Shown here one piece after another: positions 7,858 through 17,448 of a DNA stretch of 64,000 nt (position 1 is its first letter; every line of letters starts with the position of its first letter). Under the pieces are notes generated by a model that was not told where the DNA came from, did no database searches, and saw nothing but the letters and a program-made list of their open reading frames with translations. This DNA is from Bacteroidota bacterium (GTDB lineage: Bacteria; Bacteroidota; Bacteroidia; Bacteroidales; JAADJA01): NCBI GenBank assembly GCA_020444515.1, contig JAHLKX010000006.1, positions 124,001 to 188,000 on the forward strand. Reading direction: 5' to 3'. The position numbers and the translations under genes are program-made.

Positions 7858-9963
7858 ATGAAAATCAGTTTGCCATCGATTGAAATCACAAAACTAAATT
7901 TGTTCCTGTTCTTTTCTGTTTTGGTGGTTCCTTTTATCTACACCACTGCTGTTCCGGATCCTTCACTCTCACCGAGGCTATTAGCACTTGATGTTGTAAT
8001 ATTCGTTTTTCTAATAGCTCTTCTTTTTTATGTTTTCAGAAATTATAAAACCAATACATGGGAGATCAGGAGAAGTCGGATTTTATTATTTTATGTTCTC
8101 TATCTCATTTTCGCTGCTATTTCTATTTTCAATGCCGCCAATCAGTATGAAGCTTTCTTCGAATGGCTTAAAACCTTTTCTTTTTTTGCTTTCCTGATCA
8201 TAGCTACCATATTTTTTCATCTCCATCAAAATCCTATTCGGCTGATCGTTAAAACAGTCATTATTTTTTCATTTGTGCTCTCATTAAGAGGGGTTTATGA
8301 AATAATTACGACTTCAGCCGATAAAGCTTTTGATCACCAGGCATCATATTTAATCAGGGCCTTTTCCTCCAATAGAAATTTATTTTCCGAAATTTTATTT
8401 TTATGTCTTCCATTCACAAGCATGGGTATTTATCTTTTCAGATCATGGTGGAGGTTCGCTGCGATGGTTGCTTCAGGCATTGCCTTTATTCTGATTACCA
8501 TGCTTCTTACCCGTTCAGTTTGGGCAGCAATCATACTGTCTTCTCTGGTTACCATTCTTGTTCTGCTTCTCTTCAGAAAGCATTTTCATTTTACTTCCAG
8601 CGTTAAAAGGGGACTTGGGTTAACGGTTATCATTGTGATCATTCTTTTGGTCACGGGCGTAATAATATTTTCCCGTTTAGGAGATATTGAAGTTTTTGAA
8701 AAACAATTTTACTGGGTCACCAACTATAAATTTGGCTCCTCCCTGGAGCGCATTGAATTGTGGAAAAAAACGATCCAAATGGGAATGGATCATATGATAA
8801 CTGGTGTTGGTCAGGGTAACTGGCGGATTATTTTTCCTTCCTATAGCCTTGAAAATTTGCGGTCAGAATCCGGTATTATTTTTTTCCAGCGACCTCACAA
8901 TGATTTTCTATGGATATTTGCCGAGAACGGGCTCCCGGGATTCATCGCTTATCTTTTTATCTTCTTATCAGCAATTTATTACCTGCTTAAAATGATCATG
9001 AAGGAAACATTGGAGGAAGATAAACTTATATCAATCGGTTTATTGTTTGGACTGGTCGGCTATATCATGATTGCCTTCGTAAGTTTTCCAAAAGAGCGTG
9101 TCGAACATCAGATATTTTTACATCTGTTCCTTGCGCTCATCATTGCAAAGTATGCTGATCTGAGTAGCGATAAAAACAATGGATTCAGAAGCAAAAAAAG
9201 GCTGTTCACTTTTTTGATGCTATTGACAATTGGCTCTGCAGTATCGATTTACTACGTTTTTCAACGTGTTGATTCAGAGATTTCAATCAAAAAGGCCTAT
9301 GTAAGTAGAATGGAACAGCATTGGGAAAATGTAATCCCCAATATTGACAGGGCTATTAAACCGTTAACAAATCTCGATTCTTATTCTACTCCTTTGGCCT
9401 GGTATAGGGGAGAAGCCCAATTTCTACTCAATGATAAAAAATCTGCACTGATCAGTTTCGAAGAAGCCTACAAGGTCAATCCAAATCATTTGCATGTTTT
9501 AAACAACCTCGGTACCTGTTATGAATTAGACGGAAATCATCAACTGGCAAAAAAATATTATCAAAAAGCCTTGAAAATTTCACCCCGTTTTGAAGAATCA
9601 TCCTTGAATCTATGTGCTGTTTATTACAATGAAGGAGAAATTGATTCAGCCCTGCTATTGCTTAGAAATATTCCTGATACCTCATCAAATCAAAAGTATC
9701 AAATCTTCCGAAGGACATTGCTCTTGAAAAAACTGATGGATTTAAATAAGTCTAGTGTTGATCAACCCATTGCCCGGTCGATTCAACGAATCATCAGCGA
9801 TGATAAATGGATAATGAAAATATACAGGCAATCGCTTTCCGAGAACATCGACTTTGATAAGGCCGTATACAATGAGGTAATTTACCTGATGGAATCGATG
9901 GACAGCACGATTACCGCCAGACAAGCCAACATATATCGGAAAAAATTTAATTTGATGGAATAA
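7858..9963 (+). CDS. O-antigen-ligase-like (Wzy_C) membrane protein with C-terminal TPRs
   Basis: A 701-residue protein with about 11-12 hydrophobic segments up to residue 470, including the Wzy_C region with the PHNDFLWIFAENGLPG loop around residue 345. That loop is the hallmark of O-antigen ligases, polymerases and related protein glycosyltransferases that take sugars from undecaprenyl diphosphate on the periplasmic side. Residues about 500-610 hold two to three TPRs (ALISFEEAYKVNPNHLHVLNNLG, KKYYQKALKISPRFEES), so a partner-binding domain follows the membrane part. No glycosyltransferase genes are nearby, so its polysaccharide or glycoprotein acceptor cannot be inferred from context. WaaL-type ligase and PglL-type oligosaccharyltransferase are both possible. 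Confidence 0.82.
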   Translation: MKISLPSIEITKLNLFLFFSVLVVPFIYTTAVPDPSLSPRLLALDVVIFVFLIALLFYVFRNYKTNTWEIRRSRILLFYVLYLIFAAISIFNAANQYEAFFEWLKTFSFFAFLIIATIFFHLHQNPIRLIVKTVIIFSFVLSLRGVYEIITTSADKAFDHQASYLIRAFSSNRNLFSEILFLCLPFTSMGIYLFRSWWRFAAMVASGIAFILITMLLTRSVWAAIILSSLVTILVLLLFRKHFHFTSSVKRGLGLTVIIVIILLVTGVIIFSRLGDIEVFEKQFYWVTNYKFGSSLERIELWKKTIQMGMDHMITGVGQGNWRIIFPSYSLENLRSESGIIFFQRPHNDFLWIFAENGLPGFIAYLFIFLSAIYYLLKMIMKETLEEDKLISIGLLFGLVGYIMIAFVSFPKERVEHQIFLHLFLALIIAKYADLSSDKNNGFRSKKRLFTFLMLLTIGSAVSIYYVFQRVDSEISIKKAYVSRMEQHWENVIPNIDRAIKPLTNLDSYSTPLAWYRGEAQFLLNDKKSALISFEEAYKVNPNHLHVLNNLGTCYELDGNHQLAKKYYQKALKISPRFEESSLNLCAVYYNEGEIDSALLLLRNIPDTSSNQKYQIFRRTLLLKKLMDLNKSSVDQPIARSIQRIISDDKWIMKIYRQSLSENIDFDKAVYNEVIYLMESMDSTITARQANIYRKKFNLME

Positions 9964-9981
9964 TATTTTTTACTATTTTTG
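9951..9981 (+). promoter_or_regulatory. Bacteroidota-type promoter for the TIG-repeat T9SS gene
   Basis: TTTG at 9951-9954, exactly 19 bases, then a perfect TATTTTTG at 9974-9981. The -33 element lies inside the last codons of the preceding gene. The predicted start of transcription is near 9988, about 13 bases before ATG 10001. Confidence 0.6.
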
Positions 9982-10000
9982 ATCAACCTATTATTAAGCT

Positions 10001-11653
10001 ATGAAATACATAACCATATTAATCCTGTTTCTTTTTATCACAGTTTATGCTAAAACCCAGCAGTCGGTATTTGAGCAGCTGAAAAAGGAATCCCCCATTG
10101 TGGGCACTTCTGGCCTGGCTGCTGCTGAACCCCGGGATATTGCTGATTCCTCATCTTTCGATGCCACTACTTCCAAGTTCTTAAATCCCAAACAGCCGGA
10201 ACTAACATCTATTACTCCTGATACAGGGTATATTCCAGATTTGTTGACCGTTTCTATAAGCGGACAAAATACCCATTTTAATCAGGCCACCATGACATCA
10301 GTATGGCTTGAACAGGGATCATCAACAACGATTGATGGGATCAATGAATCGGCTTCAAGCAATACAATCATGACAGCCCAGTTTTTATTTCATTACAATG
10401 AAACACCCGGAATTTATGATCTTAAAGCCTATAACCCTGAAGACGGAATGATGGTATTGCCCAGTGCCTTTGAATTGATCATCAATCCCAATCAGCCTGT
10501 TTTGACTGGAATAGATCCGAGTTCAGCTTTCCAGGGAGAAACCCTTTCAGTAGGCATCAGTGGTTTAAATACACATTTTGCCCAGGCATCCTCTGTAGCG
10601 ACATGGTTAAACATGGGAAGCGCCGTCATCAATCCGGTTAACCAGAATGTTATAAGCAATGAATTGATTCAGGCTGAGTTTTCCATCAATGAGATGGCCC
10701 TTATTGGCGATTATAACCTCAATGCCCAAAACACCATTGATGGGAATTTAATACTTGAGGATGCCTTTGCAATTCATGAGCCACTTCCTCAAATTGAATC
10801 CTTTCTGCCCACAAGTGGTTATCAGGGGATGTTGTTGAATATCAATGTTCTTGGAGAAAACACCCATTTTTTCTCTGGTAGTAATTTCGACAGTTGGATG
10901 ACCCTTGGGGAAGAAGAAGTTCATGCCATTGAATCAGTCACATCAAGCGATGAGGCTATCAGTATAACCTTTTCTTTTCCTCACACGGTTTCACCTGGCG
11001 CCTGGCAGTTACATATTTATAATGACGTGGATGGTGTAATCATAGCTGAGAATATATTCAATTTGATTCAAAATCCTAATCAACCTGCATTGATTGATAT
11101 TGTGCCTGATGCCGGAAAACGAGGCCAGATGCAACCACTTACCATCTTTGCGGAGAATGCCAATCTGGCTATGCCAGGATTAACCACCGAGGTGTGGTTG
11201 CAACAGAATGACCAGCAAATTTATGCAACAAGCATTGATATTCAGGGAAACTCCAGCATGGATGCTGAATTCGACCTTCCTCCAACAGCAGCGCTGGGTT
11301 TTTGGGATGTGATCGTGCAAAACGATTATGATGGTGCATTGCTGTTATCCGACGGATTTAAAATGCTTGACTCGATTGGGATCGTCAATTCAAATGATGC
11401 AATCCGCTCCCTGAAAGCCTTTCCAAATCCTTCTAACGGATCAATAAATGTAGAATTGCAACTACTGAAACCAGATCAAATTACTGTTTTCCTGGTTGAT
11501 ATGATTGGAAATGAATATTTTCTCGCACAAAAACCTTCCGGTCGTTCATTTAACCTAAATTTTGATCTTACGAATTTTCCGGTGGGGGTATATTATTTAA
11601 AAGTTCAGGCTGGCCAGGTTTCATCCGGTTTGAAAATAATATATAAGCAGTAA
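10001..11653 (+). CDS. T9SS cargo with four TIG-like repeats
   Basis: A 550-residue protein: signal peptide to about residue 19 (KTQ), a low-complexity linker to about 62, then four repeats of roughly 97 residues (about 66-163, 164-260, 261-357, 358-455). Each starts with P-x-L-x-x-I-x-P and has a Trp about 40 residues later (VWLEQGS, TWLNMGS, SWMTLGE, VWLQQN). Repeats 1-3 share G-x-NTHF; the fourth reads ENANLA. The fold is probably an IPT/TIG-like immunoglobulin domain, used in surface proteins as a stalk. Residues about 472-550 are a T9SS sorting domain (FPNPSNGS, FPVGVYYLKV). No enzyme motif is seen, so I infer an adhesive or structural surface protein. Confidence 0.8.
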   Translation: MKYITILILFLFITVYAKTQQSVFEQLKKESPIVGTSGLAAAEPRDIADSSSFDATTSKFLNPKQPELTSITPDTGYIPDLLTVSISGQNTHFNQATMTSVWLEQGSSTTIDGINESASSNTIMTAQFLFHYNETPGIYDLKAYNPEDGMMVLPSAFELIINPNQPVLTGIDPSSAFQGETLSVGISGLNTHFAQASSVATWLNMGSAVINPVNQNVISNELIQAEFSINEMALIGDYNLNAQNTIDGNLILEDAFAIHEPLPQIESFLPTSGYQGMLLNINVLGENTHFFSGSNFDSWMTLGEEEVHAIESVTSSDEAISITFSFPHTVSPGAWQLHIYNDVDGVIIAENIFNLIQNPNQPALIDIVPDAGKRGQMQPLTIFAENANLAMPGLTTEVWLQQNDQQIYATSIDIQGNSSMDAEFDLPPTAALGFWDVIVQNDYDGALLLSDGFKMLDSIGIVNSNDAIRSLKAFPNPSNGSINVELQLLKPDQITVFLVDMIGNEYFLAQKPSGRSFNLNFDLTNFPVGVYYLKVQAGQVSSGLKIIYKQ

Positions 11654-11753
11654 CAATATTCATGTTTTAAATTCTTGTTTTTTCAAATGCTGGGAGAGAT
11701 ATTGAATATTTAATATTTTTGACAACCATATTGTTTCTGGAAAAAAATGATTT

Positions 11754-13352
11754 ATGTTCAAAAAGATCCCCCACACCTACGTCATCATATTTTACATCAT
11801 TGTTTTTGCTGCTATCCTCACCTGGATTATTCCCGGGGGTGAATTCAACCGAAAAACCATCACTACGCCAAATGGTATTGAGCGTACAGTTATCGATAAG
11901 GATTCATTCCACTATGTTGAAAAAGAACATCAAACCTGGCATATTTTTTCAGCCCTTTTCAAAGGCTTTGAAAACCAGGCCGGGATCATAGTTTTTATCC
12001 TGATGATCGGTGGTGCCTTCTGGATCATGAATGCCAGTAAAGCGATTGATGTGGGTATTTTTGCATTTTTGAAATACACCCAAAAACTCGAACACATTAA
12101 ATTTTTTAAAATCCTGGGGGTTAATAATATCATTATCGTATTGGTGATGGTGATGTTCTCGATATTCGGTGCAGTATTCGGAATGAGTGAAGAAACCATT
12201 GCATTCATTATCATCCTGGTTCCTTTGGCTATATCCATGGGTTATGATTCGATTGTGGGCGTATGTATGGTGTATGTAGCGGCGCATCTTGGTTTTGCCT
12301 CAGCGGTGCTCAATCCATTTACCATCGGGATAGCCCAGGGAATTGCCGACCTTCCGCTGTTCTCCGGCTTTGAATACCGGTTGTTTTGCTGGCTGATCAT
12401 CAATTCGATCGGGATCAGTTTTGTGCTGTGGTATGCCCGTCGGGTAAAAGCCAAGCCGGAACGTTCACCCATGTACAAACTGGATGAATATTGGCGCAAA
12501 CGGGGAAACGCGCATCTGGAATCAATCACCTACGAAACCCCAGTTTTGGCCTGGATCACCTACCTGATCATTCTTGCCGGGTTGATCATTTTCTCCTTTA
12601 ATTTCCCGGAATCCACACTCAGGGTTGGGAATGCCTCGCGGGATATCCCGGCTGTACCCATTGCTACTGCCCTGTTTGCGATAACCGGAATGTTATCGCT
12701 CAGGAAATCGTATCATTTCTTTATCCTCAGTCTGCTGGGTTTCACCATCTTGTTTCTCATCATCGGTGTGATGGGCTATGGATGGTACATCATGGAGATA
12801 GCAGCCCTGTTCTTTGCCATGGGCATATTTTCAGGCATGGCAATGAACAAAGATGCCAACGGCATTACCAAACTGTTCCTGGAAGGGGTGAAGGATATAA
12901 TGTCCGCAGCGCTGGTTGTGGGCTTGGCTGGCGGCATCCTTGTCATCCTTCAGGACGGAAAAATCATCGATACCATTTTGCACGGTGTCAGCCGTTCGAT
13001 GGAAGGGCTGAGCAAGATCGGAACCGTCAGTGTGATGTACGTGATCCAGACCTTCATCAATGTGATCATTCCATCAGGTTCTGCCAAAGCGGCCCTCACC
13101 ATGCCCATCATGGCTCCTTTTAGTGACCTAGTAGGTCTTTCACGACAGGCTACTGTAATGGCCTTCCAGTTTGGTGATGGGTTTACCAATATGATTACCC
13201 CTACTTCAGGTGTGCTGATCGGTTCACTCGGCGTTGCTAAAATTCCCTATGATAAATGGCTGAAATGGATACTGCCCTTTATGGCAATTCTTATCATTGT
13301 GGGTTGGCTGTTGCTTTTGCCCACTGTTTTGATGGATTTGAATGGATTTTGA
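11754..13352 (+). CDS. YfcC-family membrane carrier
   Basis: A 532-residue protein with about 12 transmembrane helices and the N-terminus typical of the YfcC/ArcD-like carrier family (IPHTYVIIFYIIVFAAILTW, then IPGGEF). Conserved glycine- and proline-rich segments include INVIIPSGSAKAALTMPIMAP and GFTNMITPTSGVLIGSLG, the two re-entrant-type motifs of ion-transporter-superfamily carriers. Members are annotated as basic amino acid antiporters or C4-dicarboxylate carriers; the substrate is not established for this one. An exact -7 box (TATTTTTG, 11714-11721) lies 32 bases before the ATG. A 419-base spacer follows. Confidence 0.85.
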   Translation: MFKKIPHTYVIIFYIIVFAAILTWIIPGGEFNRKTITTPNGIERTVIDKDSFHYVEKEHQTWHIFSALFKGFENQAGIIVFILMIGGAFWIMNASKAIDVGIFAFLKYTQKLEHIKFFKILGVNNIIIVLVMVMFSIFGAVFGMSEETIAFIIILVPLAISMGYDSIVGVCMVYVAAHLGFASAVLNPFTIGIAQGIADLPLFSGFEYRLFCWLIINSIGISFVLWYARRVKAKPERSPMYKLDEYWRKRGNAHLESITYETPVLAWITYLIILAGLIIFSFNFPESTLRVGNASRDIPAVPIATALFAITGMLSLRKSYHFFILSLLGFTILFLIIGVMGYGWYIMEIAALFFAMGIFSGMAMNKDANGITKLFLEGVKDIMSAALVVGLAGGILVILQDGKIIDTILHGVSRSMEGLSKIGTVSVMYVIQTFINVIIPSGSAKAALTMPIMAPFSDLVGLSRQATVMAFQFGDGFTNMITPTSGVLIGSLGVAKIPYDKWLKWILPFMAILIIVGWLLLLPTVLMDLNGF

Positions 13353-13771
13353 GAAATTCCAATCAGTAGGCGCCAATCGTGAAATTTCGGGACAAATACA
13401 ATTCAAACTGGGAATGATCAACAATATCCGAGCATTGGATTTCAGCTTTGTTAAAACAATATTTTATTTATGCATCAAATCGTTTACAATAGCCAATTTG
13501 GATACTGATATTGCAAATGCCCGGAATTTATTTCTTAGTTATTATCATAAGTGATAGTATTCATTGTGTTTTCTTTTTTATTTTGAAAAGTTTATTTAAC
13601 TTTAAGGTTTAAACTTCATAGCGATGGTATTAATTGTATTCTATAATTATTAACTATTATACTATTGAAATCAGCCAATTACCCTCTCAGAAAGCTTAAT
13701 AAAAAGATATTTCCAATGTTATTATTTATTAGATATCTTTCAAATTAACTACAAGCAAAAACAAAGGCATC
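13353..13771 (+). other. Intergenic spacer of 419 bases
   Basis: AT-rich sequence between the carrier and the FG-GAP cargo gene. I see no RNA gene, no convincing terminator and no repeat. A weak -7-like TATCTTTC at 13734-13741 lies 30 bases before ATG 13772, without a clear -33 partner. A 70-codon open frame at 13342-13554 overlaps the end of the carrier gene and has no family resemblance. Confidence 0.6.
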
Positions 13772-16700
13772 ATGAATAAAAAGTTACTATCAACAATCAT
13801 TATTTTATCTTTTACGATTTTTCAATCTGTTTTTACACAGACGAATACCCCGGTTTATCATTTAAATTCCGGAGTTCAGCATGACCAGTATGGTAGGTTA
13901 ATAAAACAAGGTGATCAGCGAATTGAGTTTACTGCCGAAGAAACATCTCCATTGTTGATAGAGAAAACTTATCAATCAATTAATATTCAAAAATCAGTAA
14001 CTGATAATACCATAGTATGTGATGCAAACTGGAAGCAGGCTGTTATGGGATCTTGCATCGGGCTGAATTCTATGAATTCTGATGATTTTGACAATGATGG
14101 GAAAATAGAAATCATTTGTAGCGGGGGAAGCGGATTTTCAGGAGGGCAATTTTGGTATATCCTGGAGTATAATCCTGTTTCTACAGAATATGAAATGGTA
14201 TGGGTAAGCCCTTATTACGAAGGTGGATTTTACTCCGCAGGAATTTCAGTTATTACTTATTTTGACCTGGGCAATAATGGATCATGGGAAATCTGTTGTG
14301 GTTTAAGTGACGGGACATTGTTGATCTACGACGGTGCAAATATGGATCTGCTGCAAACTATTTCTACAGATGCAGATGATATTCATGCAGTTTTTTTAGC
14401 AGATGCAGATAATGATGGTGTTGATGAAATTGTATTTTGTGATGAAAGCGATACCTATCTCTACAATGCCATAAACTTTGAACTGGAAAATATCCTGCAA
14501 TATGGAGCTGACGATTTTGAACCCGGAAACGTTGATACTGACCCGGGTATTGAACTGGTTTATTCCAATGGAAATGTTATTTCATTTGATGAAGGTACTG
14601 TTAATTATATCTGGAACTTTGTTGCAGGTTCGAGTTATGAGGGGCATGTTGAGCTTTCTGACATAGATAGTGATGGTATGAATGAGATCATATTTGCCAA
14701 ATACTGGTATGCGATTACTGTGTATGATGTAGATATCCAATCACCAAAATATGAAATTCAATCTGATCTTGACATTGATGCTTTGCTCGCATATGATGTG
14801 AACGGCGATGGCATTGAAGAAATATTATATGGCGATGGGCAATGGGGCGATATCTATTGCTATAATTCACAAACAACAGCCTTGATATGGAATATTAATA
14901 ACCCTGAACATGGTACAACAGAGATTAATGTTGCAGATGCAGACAATGATGGACAGCTTGAGGTGATGTGGGGAGCAGGTTGCTCCTCCACCGGATCCGA
15001 TCACTTATTTATACATGAAATACCTTCCTGTAATTTTGAATACAAAACAAAACATCTTGATCCTCCTTTCTTTACAGTTGAAGTTGGTGATGTAGATGAC
15101 GATGGAATTCAGGAGATTGTTACCATTTCGTACGAAAGTAATAGTGGTTATGATAGTGGGATTATGACCATTTTCAGTTCTGATGACCATACGATTGAAT
15201 GGCAATGTGACGAAAATTATTTTGGTAATGCCTGGACTGGAATTTATGCTATGGAAATAGAAGATATTGATAATGATAATCAAACAGAAATCATTGTTGC
15301 GTCCGGGCAAACGTATACTGGCAGAATTTGGATTATCAATGGTGCCACGCATCAGATTGAGTCAGATCATATATTTTCAACTGAAGACATTGACGAATTT
15401 TATACCCTCGATGTGGCAGATGTTGACAATGATGGACAAAAGGAATGTATCGTTGGAGAAAGTGGGTATGTTCACGTTGTCGATCCAACCAACTTTAATG
15501 TCGAATGGAGCAGTGTTAATTTACCGGGTTATTATAATCCACGGGCATTATTTGTTGATAATATTGATGCAGATGCAAACCAGGAGATAATTAGCTGCAG
15601 CGGATATATATATGTAATTGATGGAACCACCCATCAGCAATGGCAATCTGTTTCAAGTAATTATAACAATATTGATATATTTGATGTAAGTGGAGATGGA
15701 ATAAAGGATATTGTGGCCTGTTCCTCTACCGGTGTAATAACTGCCATTGATGGTCAAACTCATCAAACTACAATTTTATTTAGTGCAAATGAAGATGAAA
15801 TTGATGGTGTCCGGGTCGATGATATCACAGGTGATGGAGAATTTGATTTTGTTTATACGATCGGTGGTGCTATTTATTTCAGAACCCAATCAGGTCTGGA
15901 AATGAATACACAGCCTTTTGGCACCATGGCAGGGCTATCAGATGGCTTGAAAATTTCTGATTATGACCAGAATGGCTGGAAGGAAATTATTGCCGGTACA
16001 AATTACATTGTTGTTGAATTAGGTGATAATTGTTACAATTGTCTTGATTTTGATATCATTTTACAGGGTGAAGATGTTTCATGCAACCCGGGAAATGACG
16101 GTATGGTTGAAGTGATTGCCTCAGGAGGTGAAGAACCATACACCTACGACTGGGATTTTGGCGGTACCAATGCTGTAGAGACTGACCTGGATGCGGGGAC
16201 CTATCATGTTACTGTGACTGATAACCAGGGTTGTGTAAAATCCGGTGAAATAACGATTTATCAATCACAATTATTAACCGAAGTCAGTACACAAAAAGTC
16301 GGATGCTCGGGATTGGACGATGGAAAAGCAACGGTGCAAATTTTGATCGGACATCCCCCCTATCAATTCAACTGGAATACAGGTGCGACAACCCAGACTA
16401 TTAATGGCTTAGCTGTGGGTGATTATAGTGTGAGTATTAATGATTCTCAAAATTGTACATCTTCTCATGATGTTTCGATCGTTAAAGACACTTTGATTTA
16501 TATTATCAATACCTATGATATTGAATGCTACGGATATAATAATGGCTATGCCAGCGTGGATATTTATGAAGGAGAACCTCCCTTCACGTATCTTTGGTCG
16601 ACAGGATATACAGGAAGTAGCATCGCTAATCTTTCAGCCGGAGATTATACTTTAACAGTTACCGATACATTGCTCTGTTCGGCAACCAGTTATTTTACGA

Positions 16701-17218
16701 TAAGTGAACCTTTAGAAATACAGGTTTCGCATACCACAGTTGCTGATGATCCATCTACAATTCAAGGAGAAGGATCTGCGACAGTTCAGGTAACGGGAGG
16801 AAATCCCCCCTATTTTTTCCAGTGGAATGATCCTTATTACCAAACCAATCAAACTGCAACAAACCTTGTGTCAGGAACTTATACAGTTGTGGTTTCAGAT
16901 GTAACACAGTGCAGTACATCACATATCCTTTTTGTCCCTGAAATAAATGCTGTTCTGGAAAATAATTTAAAAAATTATATCAGGATATATCCGAATCCTG
17001 CCAACGAAACAGTTAATATAGAAATTGACTTGAAACAACCTGATATTGTAAATTTATCCATTTATAATACAATGGGCGATAAATTGATTGAAACGTCACA
17101 ATTTAATCTGGCAAATCAACCTGACCAAATTGATATATCAACACTACCTTCTGGATTGTATTTCATCAAAATCAGAATAAAAGATACAACCGGCATTTGG
17201 AAACTGAGTGTGCTTTAA
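13772..17218 (+). CDS. Large T9SS cargo: FG-GAP/VCBS-like repeats, SprB repeats, sorting domain
   Basis: A 1148-residue secreted protein. After a signal peptide (to about residue 23) there are about 12 acidic loops of the D-x-D-x-D-G type (DFDNDGK, DADNDGV, DIDSDGM, DVNGDGI, DADNDGQ, DVDDDGI, DIDNDNQ, DVDNDGQ and others) spread over residues 100-745, each followed by E-(I/V)-(I/V). This fits an integrin-like beta-propeller with calcium sites. Residues about 770-1050 hold four SprB-type repeats (GDYSVSINDSQNCTS, AGDYTLTVTDTLLCS), named after the Flavobacterium gliding adhesin. The C-terminal 80 residues are a T9SS sorting domain (IYPNPANET, LPSGLYFIKI). I infer a calcium-stabilised surface adhesin. 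It appears monocistronic. Confidence 0.86.
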   Translation: MNKKLLSTIIILSFTIFQSVFTQTNTPVYHLNSGVQHDQYGRLIKQGDQRIEFTAEETSPLLIEKTYQSINIQKSVTDNTIVCDANWKQAVMGSCIGLNSMNSDDFDNDGKIEIICSGGSGFSGGQFWYILEYNPVSTEYEMVWVSPYYEGGFYSAGISVITYFDLGNNGSWEICCGLSDGTLLIYDGANMDLLQTISTDADDIHAVFLADADNDGVDEIVFCDESDTYLYNAINFELENILQYGADDFEPGNVDTDPGIELVYSNGNVISFDEGTVNYIWNFVAGSSYEGHVELSDIDSDGMNEIIFAKYWYAITVYDVDIQSPKYEIQSDLDIDALLAYDVNGDGIEEILYGDGQWGDIYCYNSQTTALIWNINNPEHGTTEINVADADNDGQLEVMWGAGCSSTGSDHLFIHEIPSCNFEYKTKHLDPPFFTVEVGDVDDDGIQEIVTISYESNSGYDSGIMTIFSSDDHTIEWQCDENYFGNAWTGIYAMEIEDIDNDNQTEIIVASGQTYTGRIWIINGATHQIESDHIFSTEDIDEFYTLDVADVDNDGQKECIVGESGYVHVVDPTNFNVEWSSVNLPGYYNPRALFVDNIDADANQEIISCSGYIYVIDGTTHQQWQSVSSNYNNIDIFDVSGDGIKDIVACSSTGVITAIDGQTHQTTILFSANEDEIDGVRVDDITGDGEFDFVYTIGGAIYFRTQSGLEMNTQPFGTMAGLSDGLKISDYDQNGWKEIIAGTNYIVVELGDNCYNCLDFDIILQGEDVSCNPGNDGMVEVIASGGEEPYTYDWDFGGTNAVETDLDAGTYHVTVTDNQGCVKSGEITIYQSQLLTEVSTQKVGCSGLDDGKATVQILIGHPPYQFNWNTGATTQTINGLAVGDYSVSINDSQNCTSSHDVSIVKDTLIYIINTYDIECYGYNNGYASVDIYEGEPPFTYLWSTGYTGSSIANLSAGDYTLTVTDTLLCSATSYFTISEPLEIQVSHTTVADDPSTIQGEGSATVQVTGGNPPYFFQWNDPYYQTNQTATNLVSGTYTVVVSDVTQCSTSHILFVPEINAVLENNLKNYIRIYPNPANETVNIEIDLKQPDIVNLSIYNTMGDKLIETSQFNLANQPDQIDISTLPSGLYFIKIRIKDTTGIWKLSVL

Positions 17219-17448
17219 AATATGAATATCCGGGCAACAACTTTTGAAGTTTGAGTGAATCTGATTGACGGCTCTTTCTGCAATTTTTCTTTCTTGCTTT
17301 ATCGAAAAAGGTATATTCGAACATGTGATTTCCTTTTACCAAAAATAGCCTTCATTATTCCAAAATTGATAAACCAGAGGTTTTAAACCGAGGTCAATTT
17401 ACCTTTCTCGCTCTTTGAACCCTTTCTTTCTTAAATCGTTTTTAAAAC

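Noticed and set aside
13342-13554. 70-codon frame after the YfcC-family gene
   Set aside because: Overlaps the carrier's last codons, no promoter close by, no recognisable protein.
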